DNA of 64,000 nt from Bog-473 sp963754445 (GCA_963754445.1 CAVWFT010000003.1:207975-271974), one strand, 5' to 3'; shown: positions 24,670-33,289, counted from the stretch's first letter. The notes: a model not told the origin generated them from the letters alone. Program-made: numbers and translations.

Positions 24670-26229
24670 TCAGGTGCTCGGTGGCGTCACCGTGCATCCG
24701 ACACAGGGTCCGAGTCCCTGGAAATAGGTCGGAACGCTGGGCGAATCCGTGGGGGGATTGGTCGGAAGGAGAACGGGGGCTCGGGGCGTCTGGTTGAAGT
24801 CAAAATCATTGACCATGTTTCCCAGGATCTTCTCGTCCTCGCGGACGTCGGGTCGGGGATCCGGACGTTTGTCCGTTTTGGGATTGAGCCGCGAACCACC
24901 CAAGAAATCGTCCTCGATGAACTTCAAGTAGGCGTCACTCGAGAGGGTCTGGTGATCGATGAACCCGGTCTTGGCGTACGGCGAGATCACCATGGCGGGA
25001 ACCCGCAGCCCATAGCCGTTTTGGTCCACCGGCGGTGGCACCACGTTGTCGTAGAAACCACCCCAGTCGTCCCACTGCAGGAAGATCGCCGTTGAATCCC
25101 AGTCGGGGCTCTTCATTGCCGCATTGATGACCGCCGTGACGTAGGCCTGTCCCTGGTGGATGCTGGCCGGTGGGTGTTCGCTGTCGGCCTGGGACGGAGT
25201 GACCCACATGACCGAGGGCAGAGTCCCCTTCTTGGCCTCCGCGAAGTAGTTGTTCAGTGGCTGGACGTTCCGGATCTGGTGGTCCTTCTGCACGTCTTCG
25301 AAGATGGGAAGCGGGTTCCAGATGCCCGGCGTGAGATAGCTCTGCGCCACCGGCGGGCATGCCACGGCCGAGTCGTTCTCACAGTCGGGCTGGTCACCGG
25401 TCTGCACGTAGTAGGCCCACGAGACGTGCTTGTTGTAGAGGAGCCAGGTGACGTCGGTCCACGCGTTCGTGACGTCGGCCGTTCCGGTATCGATGGCCTG
25501 GTCCACGTACTTCTGCATTTCGAGCGGACTGTAGGGTCCATGGATTTCGTTCTTACAGCTCGATGGCGACGGGCTGGAGCAGATCGCCGACCATCCCGAC
25601 ACCAGGTAGAGATGGTCGGGAAGAGACCACGAAGCGACCGGCTCGAACATGTGGTCGTCGAGTGCGAAATTACGTGCATAGGTCCAGTAATTCGGGATCT
25701 CAGCCGCCGTGTGGTAGCCCATGACGTCGGGCGTCGCCGAGTTGGAGCACTGGGGATCGTCGACGGTGTTTATGTCGGCGCCGCACCCCTTTTTGGCTTT
25801 CGTGGCCGAAGCGATGAAGCCGTCCATCTTCCCCCCGTTGACGTCGAGCTTCGCGTTGTGCTCACCGTGCGGGCCCCCGCCGTTCACGTCAGCGGTGTCG
25901 TGGTAGGGCGCCTGGCAACCCCCTGTCGGGACAGGCACACACACCGTCGGCACGCCACCCTTCATCGGAATGCCGTCTGCGCCCGGGTAGGTTCCGAAGT
26001 AGCTGTCGAACGAGCGGTTCTCTTGTTCGATCACGATAATGTGCTTGATCTTGTGGATTCCCGCTGCGACCTGGTAGTGACCCGTCGGGCCACCGCTCAC
26101 CCGTTCAGGAGCGGCCGCCGGCCGGGTGGGCGAACGACTGCAGGCGCTGAGTGCCAACGCGAGGACTGCGACGCTGCCCGCCGCCGCGACGACCGATCCA
26201 ATCCGCCGACGTCCGGGTTGTCGCCTCAT
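24670..26229 (-). CDS. Lipoprotein phospholipase C / acid phosphatase family enzyme
   Basis: A 519-residue exported enzyme of the phosphoesterase (PF04185) family that includes bacterial phospholipases C and AcpA-type acid phosphatases. The N-terminus is basic (MRRQPGRRRIG) with a hydrophobic core and a lipobox LSAC, so it is probably lipid-anchored outside the membrane. The catalytic start IVIEQENRSFDSYFGTYPG, the GEHNAKLDVNGGKMDGF region, SLPDHLYLVSGW, and IFLQWDDWGGFYDNVVPPP are family hallmarks. AAAGGAAG lies eight bases before ATG 26229, which decides it over upstream in-frame starts. It is divergent from a MarR gene whose operator overlaps this gene's -35, so MarR control is likely. It may release phosphate or act on phospholipids. 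Confidence 0.9.
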   Translation of the reverse strand: MRRQPGRRRIGSVVAAAGSVAVLALALSACSRSPTRPAAAPERVSGGPTGHYQVAAGIHKIKHIIVIEQENRSFDSYFGTYPGADGIPMKGGVPTVCVPVPTGGCQAPYHDTADVNGGGPHGEHNAKLDVNGGKMDGFIASATKAKKGCGADINTVDDPQCSNSATPDVMGYHTAAEIPNYWTYARNFALDDHMFEPVASWSLPDHLYLVSGWSAICSSPSPSSCKNEIHGPYSPLEMQKYVDQAIDTGTADVTNAWTDVTWLLYNKHVSWAYYVQTGDQPDCENDSAVACPPVAQSYLTPGIWNPLPIFEDVQKDHQIRNVQPLNNYFAEAKKGTLPSVMWVTPSQADSEHPPASIHQGQAYVTAVINAAMKSPDWDSTAIFLQWDDWGGFYDNVVPPPVDQNGYGLRVPAMVISPYAKTGFIDHQTLSSDAYLKFIEDDFLGGSRLNPKTDKRPDPRPDVREDEKILGNMVNDFDFNQTPRAPVLLPTNPPTDSPSVPTYFQGLGPCVGCTVTPPST

Positions 26230-26325
26230 GAGGTCGCTTCCTTTCGTTGAGCGGAGAGGACGGAGAGAGCCGAGCGTGGGCATTGCAACCCCGTGGATCG
26301 GGTTCCCGGAGCGCCGCATGATCGC

Positions 26326-26377
26326 AGTATCCGACTGTGCCGGCAAACTGTCAACTAAGTTTACGGTTTGCTAACAT
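26326..26377. promoter_or_regulatory. Overlapping divergent promoters with MarR-type operator
   Basis: On the reverse strand TTGACA (26354-26349), a 17-base spacer and GATACT (26331-26326) form the phospholipase promoter. On the forward strand TAACAT (26372-26377) is the -10 for marR, whose GTG follows seven bases later. AAACT-N8-AGTTT (26345-26362) and the wider GCAAAC...GTTTGC (26343-26371) are inverted repeats centred over the phospholipase -35. One bound MarR dimer would affect both genes. Confidence 0.6.
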
Positions 26378-26383
26378 CTTCAC

Positions 26384-26881
26384 GTGGTCACCGAGGCCCA
26401 CGGAACGAGCGCCGAACCGGAGTCGCTGGGTCTCGGCGCCGCACTTCGCCGCGCCTGGCTCGGCTATCAGCTTCGGTTGGACCGAGCCATGGAGGATGCG
26501 GGATTCGGTGCCCGAGGGTTTCCTGACGGCCGCGTGTTGCGGGTGTGCTCGGAAAACGCCGGATCGACTATCTCGGACATCGGTCGAGAGCTGGGCATCA
26601 CGAGACAAGGCGCCAGCAAGGTCGTGACACACCTCCGCGACCGAGGCTTCGTCGTGGTCGCCGACTCGACCAGCAGCAAGAGGGAGAAGTCGGTCGTGCT
26701 GACGGCTCTGGGCATCGACTACCTGGCGCGCCAGCGCGCAGCGGCACAGGCGATCGAGGACGAGCTGCGAGCCGAACTCGGTGATGCGACGCTCACTGCG
26801 CTGCAGGTGTTGCTCAGTGCGTTGGACGCGGGGGACGAGCTTCGCCTACGCGCGTACCTTCGTCGATCGTCCAGCCTCTGA
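26384..26881 (+). CDS. MarR-family regulator
   Basis: A 165-residue winged-helix regulator. The DNA-binding core is STISDIGRELGITRQGASKV followed by THLRDRGFVVVADSTSSKRE (recognition helix and wing with the usual Asp-x-Arg-like tip), then KSVVLTALGIDYLARQ, as in MarR proteins. Helices at both ends form the dimer interface. GTG 26384 has no ribosome site but lies seven bases after a good -10, so the mRNA is probably leaderless. It is divergent from the phospholipase C gene with a shared operator. The inducer is unknown, phosphate limitation or a phenolic ligand being possible. Confidence 0.88.
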   Translation: MVTEAHGTSAEPESLGLGAALRRAWLGYQLRLDRAMEDAGFGARGFPDGRVLRVCSENAGSTISDIGRELGITRQGASKVVTHLRDRGFVVVADSTSSKREKSVVLTALGIDYLARQRAAAQAIEDELRAELGDATLTALQVLLSALDAGDELRLRAYLRRSSSL

Positions 26882-26956
26882 TCCGGGCTGGAACGCCGAT
26901 CGTCGGCCTTGTGTGGCCGCCGACCACTCTCTCGAGTCCTGCTTCGACCGGTCCGT

Positions 26957-27853
26957 TCACCCGCGAATCGGCTCCAATTCGAGTGAGGCAACGGTCTCGG
27001 GGTCGGAGACCAGCTCGATTGCGGTCAAGCGCCGATCGCACACGGTGAAGATGAACACCGCCATGGGCCTGCCGCCAACCGAGACCACCGCTCCGGCCAG
27101 GCCGTCGACCAATGTCATCCTTGCTGCCTTCGCCCCGCCAGCGAAGAGCCGAGTGACCGCATCGACACCATGCATCTCCTCGTGCAAGGTCGGTGCGCCC
27201 GCGCTCGCTCTGGCGGCTGCCATCTCGACCGCCACGGTGTCCGCTCGCACCACGACGTCGGGATCGAGCAACCGCAGGAGCCCTGCGAAGTCGCCCTCGC
27301 GGGCCGCAGCGAGAAAAGCAGCGACGACCTCGCGTTGGGTGGCGGCTGATCTGTTGGACACCGCCGGATCCGACTGCACCCGCCGCCTGGCCCGACTGGC
27401 CAATTGTCGGGAGGCGACCGGAGTGCGCCCGACGATCGGAGCGATCTCTTCGAAGGACACGGCGAACATGTCGTGCAGCACGAACGCCAGCCGCTCGGCC
27501 GGCTCCAAGGTGTCGAGGACCACCAGGAGGGCCAGACCAACCGAATCAGCAAGAACTGCTTCCTCCTCCGGGGAGGTCGATGCGACCGGTTCGGGGGTTT
27601 CGCCCGGCGAGACCACTTCCTGTCTGGCTCGGGACCGCAACATGTCCAAGCAGACCCGAGCCACCACTGTGGTCAGCCAGCCGCCGAGGTTGTCCACCCC
27701 CTGGGCGTCCGATCGGTTGAGGCGCAGCCACGCCTCCTGGACGGCGTCGTCGGCGTCGTGGCTGGATCCCAGCATCCGAAGGGCCACCGCCCGCAGGCGG
27801 TCCCGATGCGTCTCGAATCGGTCGGCTACCAGGTCAGGGTCGCTCACGGTCAC
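26957..27853 (-). CDS. ECF-type sigma factor with SnoaL-like C-terminal domain (SigJ/ECF41-like)
   Basis: A 298-residue sigma-70 family factor. Region 2 is ALRMLGSSHDADDAVQEAWL with WLTTVVARVCLDMLRSR, region 4 is AERLAFVLHDMFAVSFEEIA then PIVGRTPVASRQLASRARRR. After region 4 comes a SnoaL_2-like domain of about 120 residues (REVVAAFLAAAREGDFAGLL, VDGLAGAVVSVGGRPMAVF), which in ECF41 and SigJ proteins takes the place of an anti-sigma factor and tunes activity. No separate anti-sigma gene is present. The GTG start has GAGG upstream. It is divergent from a VOC gene with a perfect palindrome between them. ECF41 factors often drive a nearby oxidoreductase or VOC-like gene, which fits, but the group is inferred. 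Confidence 0.88.
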   Translation of the reverse strand: MTVSDPDLVADRFETHRDRLRAVALRMLGSSHDADDAVQEAWLRLNRSDAQGVDNLGGWLTTVVARVCLDMLRSRARQEVVSPGETPEPVASTSPEEEAVLADSVGLALLVVLDTLEPAERLAFVLHDMFAVSFEEIAPIVGRTPVASRQLASRARRRVQSDPAVSNRSAATQREVVAAFLAAAREGDFAGLLRLLDPDVVVRADTVAVEMAAARASAGAPTLHEEMHGVDAVTRLFAGGAKAARMTLVDGLAGAVVSVGGRPMAVFIFTVCDRRLTAIELVSDPETVASLELEPIRG

Positions 27854-27868
27854 ATCCTCGGGTTGACG

Positions 27869-27888
27869 GTCGTCATATCTATGACGAC
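27869..27888. promoter_or_regulatory. Perfect 20-bp palindrome between sigma factor and VOC gene
   Basis: GTCGTCATATCTATGACGAC has 9-base arms and a two-base centre with no mismatch. Outer GTTGA (27862-27866) and TCAAC (27890-27894) extend the symmetry almost evenly. It lies in the 75-base gap between the divergent starts. No regulator gene of a matching type is adjacent, so the binding protein is unknown. Confidence 0.65.
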
Positions 27889-27928
27889 TTCAACCGGGTC
27901 AGTGTGACCCACGAGCGAAGGAATACCA

Positions 27929-28285
27929 ATGACCAGCACTTCCACCCTCGGGATCACCACCATGCTGCACCCGGTCTCGGACCTCGACAACGCCAAGGCC
28001 GTCTACCGCGCGCTGCTCGGCCAACCGCCTCAGACTGACGGACCGCATTACGTCGGGTTCGACGTCGCCGGCCAGCACATCGGGCTTGTGCCCGGTGGAG
28101 GTCCGCAACACCTCACCTCGCCTGTGGCCTACTGGCGCGTGGCGGACATCGAAGCGACACTGACCGAAATGACCTCCGTCGGTGCCAGGATCAAGGACCC
28201 AGTCGGTGACGTGGGTGGGGGCCGGTTGGTGGCCACCGTCACCGATCACGACGGCAACGTGCTCGGACTGATTCAGGACAGCTGA
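27929..28285 (+). CDS. VOC/glyoxalase-superfamily protein
   Basis: A 118-residue protein of one complete VOC domain: MLHPVSDLDNAKAVYRALLG, HYVGFDVAGQHIGLVPGG, VAYWRVADIEATLTEMTSVG and VTDHDGNVLGLIQD. A potential metal ligand set is incomplete: the first-strand position is His but the last is Leu rather than Glu, so it may not be a metal enzyme. GAAGGA lies before the ATG. It is divergent from the sigma factor across a 20-bp palindrome. A second VOC gene follows on the same strand after 135 bases, perhaps in the same transcript. Confidence 0.85.
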   Translation: MTSTSTLGITTMLHPVSDLDNAKAVYRALLGQPPQTDGPHYVGFDVAGQHIGLVPGGGPQHLTSPVAYWRVADIEATLTEMTSVGARIKDPVGDVGGGRLVATVTDHDGNVLGLIQDS

Positions 28286-28420
28286 GCATCGAGCGTCTGC
28301 CCTTCGTCCGACGGCGACGAGGCGGCGCGATTTCGGCCAACGTGCACGGTGACGCCGCGTCGTCTGCGCCGAGACGTGACATCGAGCACAACACACACTG
28401 ACAAATCTGGAGGAATTGCA

Positions 28421-29029
28421 ATGATGTGCATCAAGTCCATCACGCTGGAAGTCCCCGACCCTGTGGCGGCCAACAGCTTCTATGCCAGTGCCTTCGGCTT
28501 GCCCGATCTGTTCAACCTCCGTGCATCCGCTACGGGGACCAGTGGTTTCCGAGGGTTTACCCTGTCGCTCGTCGTGTCCCAGCCGTCCTCGGTCGACGCG
28601 CTCTGCGGTGCCGCGATCGAGGCCGGAGCGACGACGCTCAAGCCCGTGGCGAAGTCCCTCTGGGGCTATGGCGGCGTCGTGCGAGCCCCCGACGGCACTA
28701 TTTGGAAAGTCGCCACGTCGACCAAGAAGAACACCGGACCGGCGACCCGAGAGATCGACGAGATCGTGCTCCTCGTCGGAGCCACCGATGTCGCAGCGAC
28801 CAAGCAGTTCTACCTGGATCACGGCTTGACGGTGGCGAAGAGCTACGGCCGTAAGTACGTCCAGTTCGCGGCTGATTCCGATCACGTGAAGCTGGCCCTC
28901 TACGGACGTCGCGCCTTGGCGAAAGATGCCGGCGTCTCCCCGGACGGCACGGGCTCACACCGAATCATCATTGGCAGCAGTTCCGGACCCTTCATCGACC
29001 CGGACGGATTCACGTGGGAGCACGGGTAG
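28421..29029 (+). CDS. Two-domain VOC protein
   Basis: A 202-residue protein with two VOC halves. The first is IKSITLEVPDPVAANSFYAS to VVRAPDGTIWKVATSTKKN, the second begins at about residue 105 (IDEIVLLVGATDVAATKQFY) and ends IDPDGFTWEHG. GGAGG seven bases before ATG 28421 fixes the start, although the frame is open back to 28349; a second ATG follows at once. Similar proteins are annotated as glyoxalases in actinobacteria without known substrate. With the preceding VOC gene it may form the target unit of the divergent sigma factor. Confidence 0.85.
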   Translation: MMCIKSITLEVPDPVAANSFYASAFGLPDLFNLRASATGTSGFRGFTLSLVVSQPSSVDALCGAAIEAGATTLKPVAKSLWGYGGVVRAPDGTIWKVATSTKKNTGPATREIDEIVLLVGATDVAATKQFYLDHGLTVAKSYGRKYVQFAADSDHVKLALYGRRALAKDAGVSPDGTGSHRIIIGSSSGPFIDPDGFTWEHG

Positions 29030-29100
29030 ATCCGCGGCAGATTCACCCACGGAAGGGTCACGAGCGAGAGAAATGACGTCGAAACCGCTATCTTCAGGCC

Positions 29101-30750
29101 ATGCGGCCACGGGGACCGAACGGATCTGGCGTTGCCATTCTTCGAGCCCAGGCGGCGAGTCGCGAGGCCCGAGCACTGGGAATGTCGGTTCTCGAAGCCG
29201 ACGAGATGCTTACGTCTCGCGTCTCTCGTCGCGATTTCCTCGGGTACGGCGCCGCAGTCACCGTCGCATTACCTGCTCTGATGTCCCAGGCGGCCCAAGG
29301 CGCAACCCCACACTCGCGCTCCGGTCCTCGGACAGTCGTCGTCGGCGCGGGCATCGCCGGTCTCGGCTGTGCCTACCGCCTCTGGAAGCAGTACGGGACA
29401 TATGCCGACGTCTACGAATTCAACTCGGTGCCGGGTGGGCGTATCCGAACACTTCGCAACTACTTTGCCGACGATCAGCTGGTCGAGGAGCATGCGGAGT
29501 TCATCAATCCCGAGCACACGAGCACGCTTGCACTGGCCCAGAGTTTCGGACTCACTCTCGACAACACGGATGCCTATCCGCCGGGTACACACCCCCACCG
29601 TGAGCAATTGAGCTTCTTCGGGCACCCTTGGTCCCAAGCGTCACTCAATCAGGACTGGCATGACTGGGGGTGGGAGCTCTTTCATCAGGCCGCCTTCCAA
29701 ACAGCGCCGTGGCCACAGCTGTACAACAAGTACACAGCCGGCGGACAACAGTTCGACCGGATGTCCGTATCGGAATGGATCGAGACGTATATCCCTGGTG
29801 GAGTGGCGTCGGACTTCGGCGCTCTCTGCGTCTCCGCCGTACTCGACGAATTCGGTGGTGATCCGGACCTGCAGTCGGCGCTCAATCTCGTGTACCTGCT
29901 CGGTCAGGACGACACGGCCGCAAGCGGTGCCCAACCGAAGGATCATCCCGAACTGGGCGGGGCAAACGAGAAGTGGCACGTTCACGGTGGCAACGATCAG
30001 CTGATCTACGGGATCCTCGACCGCCTCCCCTCAGGCGCCTTGCATCTCGACCATCGACTGCTCGCGGTACGCGCGTCCGGTAGCCGCTTCAAATGCTCGT
30101 TTGCCTGTGGAGCGTCCACCCGGGACGTCGTTGCCGATCATGTCGTGCTGGCCCTCCCATTCACCACCTTGCGCCAGGTGGACCTCGAGGGCCTCTCGAT
30201 CGCTCCACTCCACCGTCAGGCCATCCAAGAGGAACCGCTGGGCACGAATTCCAAGTTCTTCCTCCAGTTCGACGAGCGCGTGTGGAACGACCCCGACGAT
30301 GCCACCGGGAACTGCTACTGCGGCGGGGTTGTCCAGGGCGGGTGGGACGCGACGAACTACCAGCCGGGCCCAGCGGGAATTCTTGCCGCCCTACCTGGCG
30401 GCACCCCGGCTCAGGACTGGGGCGCCACGTACGGCCTGTCCGACTATGTCGGCCAGGCTCCTCAGGCCATGATCGGGGCCTTCCTCGATCAGTTCAACAC
30501 GCTGTTTCCCGGCGTGAGTGCCGCGTTCAACGGGAAATCCCACTTCGTATGGTCACCGGGAGATCCCCATATTCTCGGCGCGTACTCCTACCTCAAGGTC
30601 GGGCAGTACACGGGGTTCAATGGCATCCAGGGACAGCGCGAAGGAAACCTCCACTTTGCCGGAGAGCACACGTCGATCAACTTTCAGGGCTACGTCGAAG
30701 GTGGACTCCGTAGCGGCTATCGGTGCGCAGACGAGATCGCAGGCGGGTGA
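29101..30750 (+). CDS. Tat-exported FAD amine oxidase
   Basis: A 549-residue flavin monoamine oxidase-type protein. A twin-arginine signal (SRRDFLGYGAAVTVALP, about residues 42-58) indicates export in folded form with FAD bound. The dinucleotide motif is VVVGAGIAGLGCAYRLWKQY with YEFNSVPGGRIRT after it, and the C-terminal GNLHFAGEHTSINFQGYVEG is the FAD-binding end of the amine oxidase family. The signal has a rather long n-region with ATG 29101; ATG 29182 or 29206 would give a normal one. Likely substrates are amines, amino acids or related compounds; related enzymes include L-amino acid oxidases. The gene is alone, ending tail to tail with a decayed TetR gene. Confidence 0.88.
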   Translation: MRPRGPNGSGVAILRAQAASREARALGMSVLEADEMLTSRVSRRDFLGYGAAVTVALPALMSQAAQGATPHSRSGPRTVVVGAGIAGLGCAYRLWKQYGTYADVYEFNSVPGGRIRTLRNYFADDQLVEEHAEFINPEHTSTLALAQSFGLTLDNTDAYPPGTHPHREQLSFFGHPWSQASLNQDWHDWGWELFHQAAFQTAPWPQLYNKYTAGGQQFDRMSVSEWIETYIPGGVASDFGALCVSAVLDEFGGDPDLQSALNLVYLLGQDDTAASGAQPKDHPELGGANEKWHVHGGNDQLIYGILDRLPSGALHLDHRLLAVRASGSRFKCSFACGASTRDVVADHVVLALPFTTLRQVDLEGLSIAPLHRQAIQEEPLGTNSKFFLQFDERVWNDPDDATGNCYCGGVVQGGWDATNYQPGPAGILAALPGGTPAQDWGATYGLSDYVGQAPQAMIGAFLDQFNTLFPGVSAAFNGKSHFVWSPGDPHILGAYSYLKVGQYTGFNGIQGQREGNLHFAGEHTSINFQGYVEGGLRSGYRCADEIAGG

Positions 30751-30770
30751 GTCTCCGGATCCATCGTGGG

Positions 30771-30995
30771 TCAGCTTCGGAGAATCCCCTCGTGCTCCCG
30801 ACGGTCGGTCATCAAGCCCTCGCACATGATCGCGAGCAATCGCCGGGTTTGCTCATCGTCTGCTCGTGAGTGGCAAACCGCATAAGCCGCCCCCGTCAGA
30901 ACGGCCATCACGTCGTCGACATCGATATCGATCCGCACGGCGCCAGCGCGTTGGGCGCGGAGCAAGAGCACCCCCAGGGCATCTGAAAGCGGTAT
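30771..30995 (-). pseudogene. C-terminal remnant of a TetR regulator
   Basis: The frame reads PLSDALGVLLLRAQRAGAVR, then DIDVDDVMAVLTGAAYAV and LLAIMCEGLM, which is the end of the ligand-binding domain of TetR proteins of the type with a TetR_C_33-like domain. Directly upstream the frame hits a stop (30996-30998), and no HTH can be found in the about 100 bases before the next gene. A GTG at 30971 would give a 66-residue protein but not a functional regulator. It is a decayed gene. Confidence 0.65.
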
Positions 30996-31093
30996 TCACT
31001 CGAAAGAAGGTCGTCCTTGGATCCGAAGATCACATGAACAAGGTCAGCTTCTCCACGACCACTCGACCGCTCCACACCCCACCATGCTGGTGG

Positions 31094-31735
31094 TCAGGGT
31101 GACAGTCGCTCGATCCCCCAGTGTCCGAGCTCAACGCGGTAGCGAAGCCGATCATGCAGACGCTCTGCTCCTTCTTCCCACAGTTCGACCACCTCGGGCC
31201 GGATCCGGTAACCGCCCCATCTCGCGGGACGCGGAGGTCCCGCACCATCGGGGAAGGCCTCGGTCAACTTGGCCACCTGTTCTTCGAGTACACCTCGGGT
31301 GGCGATCACCTTGCTCTGGTGACTTGCGACCGCGCTGCGACGGGACCCCACCGGCCGCGACTCCCAGTAGGCATCCGACAACGAGTCGTCGACCACCTCG
31401 ACCGCTCCACTCACACGGACCTGTCGGTGCACTGGCTTGAACCAGTGGAAAAGTGCAGCCGCATATGGATTCGCGCTTAGTTGATGGCCCTTGTCGCTGT
31501 CGCGGTCGGTGTAGAACACCAGACCGAGCCGATCGATGCCTCGGAGCAACACCATTCTCGAGGATGGGCGTCCCTCCGGCGTCGCCGTGGCCACGGCCAT
31601 TGCCTCGGGCATCGGTTCGCCGGCCCCTCGTGCAACCTCGAGCCACAGGGACAACTGCGTCATCGGATCTGGATCTACGGATGTTTCGTCCACGGCCACA
31701 GTCTGCTCGCTCGGAGGACGTCGGGTTCCGGTCAT
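31094..31735 (-). CDS. pdxH: Pyridoxine/pyridoxamine 5'-phosphate oxidase
   Basis: A 213-residue FMN enzyme that makes pyridoxal 5'-phosphate from the pyridoxine or pyridoxamine phosphates, the last step of vitamin B6 salvage. Characteristic parts are MAVATATPEGRPSSRMVLLR near residues 46-65, GLVFYTDRDSDKGHQLSANP, ALFHWFKPVHRQVRVSGAVE, and the C-terminal WGGYRIRPEVVELWEEGAER then LHDRLRYR, with the RxxR-like end that contacts the substrate. The length equals that of typical PdxH. It stands alone with a weak ribosome site; an 81-base gap separates it from the FAD-oxidase upstream on the same strand, so co-transcription is possible. Confidence 0.94.
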   Translation of the reverse strand: MTGTRRPPSEQTVAVDETSVDPDPMTQLSLWLEVARGAGEPMPEAMAVATATPEGRPSSRMVLLRGIDRLGLVFYTDRDSDKGHQLSANPYAAALFHWFKPVHRQVRVSGAVEVVDDSLSDAYWESRPVGSRRSAVASHQSKVIATRGVLEEQVAKLTEAFPDGAGPPRPARWGGYRIRPEVVELWEEGAERLHDRLRYRVELGHWGIERLSP

Positions 31736-31816
31736 CGGCTCTGACTCGGCATGCCACAGAGGAGGCCAGCGAGCCGGCCGGGAGCGAAGCCGAAGGCTCG
31801 CAACTCTTGCAGCTGA

Positions 31817-33205
31817 CTAGCGGGGTGGAGTCGGTGCCCACGAACCTGCCGGCAAGAGGACGTTGGGGTTCAGGATGCCCGCAGGGTCGAGCGCCGACTT
31901 GAGTCGTCGAAACACCAGGAGCTCCGTATCGCTGCGGTTGAGGTGGAGCCAGGGTCGCTTGGCTGTTCCGATGCCGTGCTCCGAGCTGATGCTGCCTCCG
32001 AGCTCGGCGACGTGGCGCATGACGCGGTCGTCGACGGTGGATGCGTCAGGATCGAGCCCCGTCACGTTGACGTGGACGTTGCCATCGCCGACGTGGCCGA
32101 AGAGCCACGTCGTCGCCCTCGGGTCGGCAGCCCTGACGACGTCGGGTATCTCATCGATGAAGGAGGCCAGTTTCGGTGTCGGAAGTGTCACGTCGAGCTT
32201 GTGGGGCGCACCGAGCGTGTTGATCGCCTCGGTGTGCCCCTCGCGAAAACGCCACAGGTTCGCCCTTCTGGCGGGGTCGGTGGCCACTGCGACGTCTTCG
32301 ATGGCGGAGAGCGACTCGAACACCGCCGCCATCTCGGGCATGGGGTCGCGCTGAGCCGCCGTCTCGACCAGGAGGTAGGCACGATGCTCACCGGCGAACG
32401 GGGCGGCAAGGCCGCTCGTTCGACAGACCAGATCCAGACCTGCCTGGAAGAAGATCTCGAGCGACTGCAGGTCAGGAAGGGAACGGCGCAAGAGTGAGGC
32501 CGCATCGACCGCGGCGGTAGTGGAGGACAAGGCCAGGATGGAAGTCACACGCTCAGGGCTGTTGGGGACCAGCCGCAGCCGAGCGGACGTCACGACGCCC
32601 AGCGTTCCCTCGCTGCCACAGAGGAGGCCGCCGAGGTCATATCCCGTGTTGTCCTTTATCAGACCGCCCATGTGCGAGAGGGTGTCGCCCGTCCCGATCA
32701 CCGCTTCGAAGCCGACGAGTTGCGCCCTCGTGGAACCATGGCGGAGAACCTGCAACCCACCTGCATTGGTGGCGATCGTGCCCCCGATGGTCGCACTGTC
32801 ACGACTCCCGAGATCGACCCCGTACGACCAGCCGGCTGACGCGGCGGCCACCTGGACGTCGGCGACCGTCGTCCCGGCACCGACGGAGAGCTGGCCGCCC
32901 AGCAGATCGATGTCGGTGACCCCGGCCAACCGGCGCAGGCTGAGCACGATCTCCCCGGCGAGTGGGACCCCGCCCCCGACAAGTCCGGTATTCCCGCCTT
33001 GGGGCACGAGGGGGGCTCCGGCTTCCTTGCACACCGACACGACCGCCGCCACGGCAGCGGCGTCACCGGGACGGACGACGGCCCTCGGACGGCCTCGAAA
33101 GCGCCCGGTCCAGTCGATGCCGTACGAGGCCATCACTTCGGGTTCGGCAACGACATGATCAGGCCCGACAGCCTCGCCGAGCGCCTTCATGAGGCCTGTG
33201 GACAT
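31817..33205 (-). CDS. FAD-linked oxidase (GlcD/D-lactate dehydrogenase-like)
   Basis: A 462-residue flavoprotein of the FAD_binding_4/FAD-oxidase_C type (glycolate oxidase subunit GlcD, D-lactate or D-2-hydroxyglutarate dehydrogenases). The FAD domain holds PLVPQGGNTGLVGGGVPLAG and DSATIGGTIATNAGGLQVLR then LLCGSEGTLGVVTSARLRLV; the C-terminal domain has WLFGHVGDGNVHVNV and SISSEHGIGTAKRPWL, with the His residues that hold a metal and substrate. ATG 33205, after GGATGGAG, gives the normal length. A 2-hydroxyacid is the expected substrate. Since VanH makes D-lactate in the same window, a D-lactate role is tempting but not shown. Confidence 0.9.
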   Translation of the reverse strand: MSTGLMKALGEAVGPDHVVAEPEVMASYGIDWTGRFRGRPRAVVRPGDAAAVAAVVSVCKEAGAPLVPQGGNTGLVGGGVPLAGEIVLSLRRLAGVTDIDLLGGQLSVGAGTTVADVQVAAASAGWSYGVDLGSRDSATIGGTIATNAGGLQVLRHGSTRAQLVGFEAVIGTGDTLSHMGGLIKDNTGYDLGGLLCGSEGTLGVVTSARLRLVPNSPERVTSILALSSTTAAVDAASLLRRSLPDLQSLEIFFQAGLDLVCRTSGLAAPFAGEHRAYLLVETAAQRDPMPEMAAVFESLSAIEDVAVATDPARRANLWRFREGHTEAINTLGAPHKLDVTLPTPKLASFIDEIPDVVRAADPRATTWLFGHVGDGNVHVNVTGLDPDASTVDDRVMRHVAELGGSISSEHGIGTAKRPWLHLNRSDTELLVFRRLKSALDPAGILNPNVLLPAGSWAPTPPR

Positions 33206-33289
33206 AGCTCCATCCTCGCGCCCGCCGAGGAACGCCGACCCTTGCCGCGACGGTACGGGAGGAGCCGAGGGTCGCCACACCGAGAGTGA

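Noticed and set aside
31817..33205. Idea that the FAD-linked oxidase is part of the van system as a D-lactate dehydrogenase
   Set aside because: It is 9 kb away, separately transcribed, and GlcD-type enzymes act on many 2-hydroxyacids.
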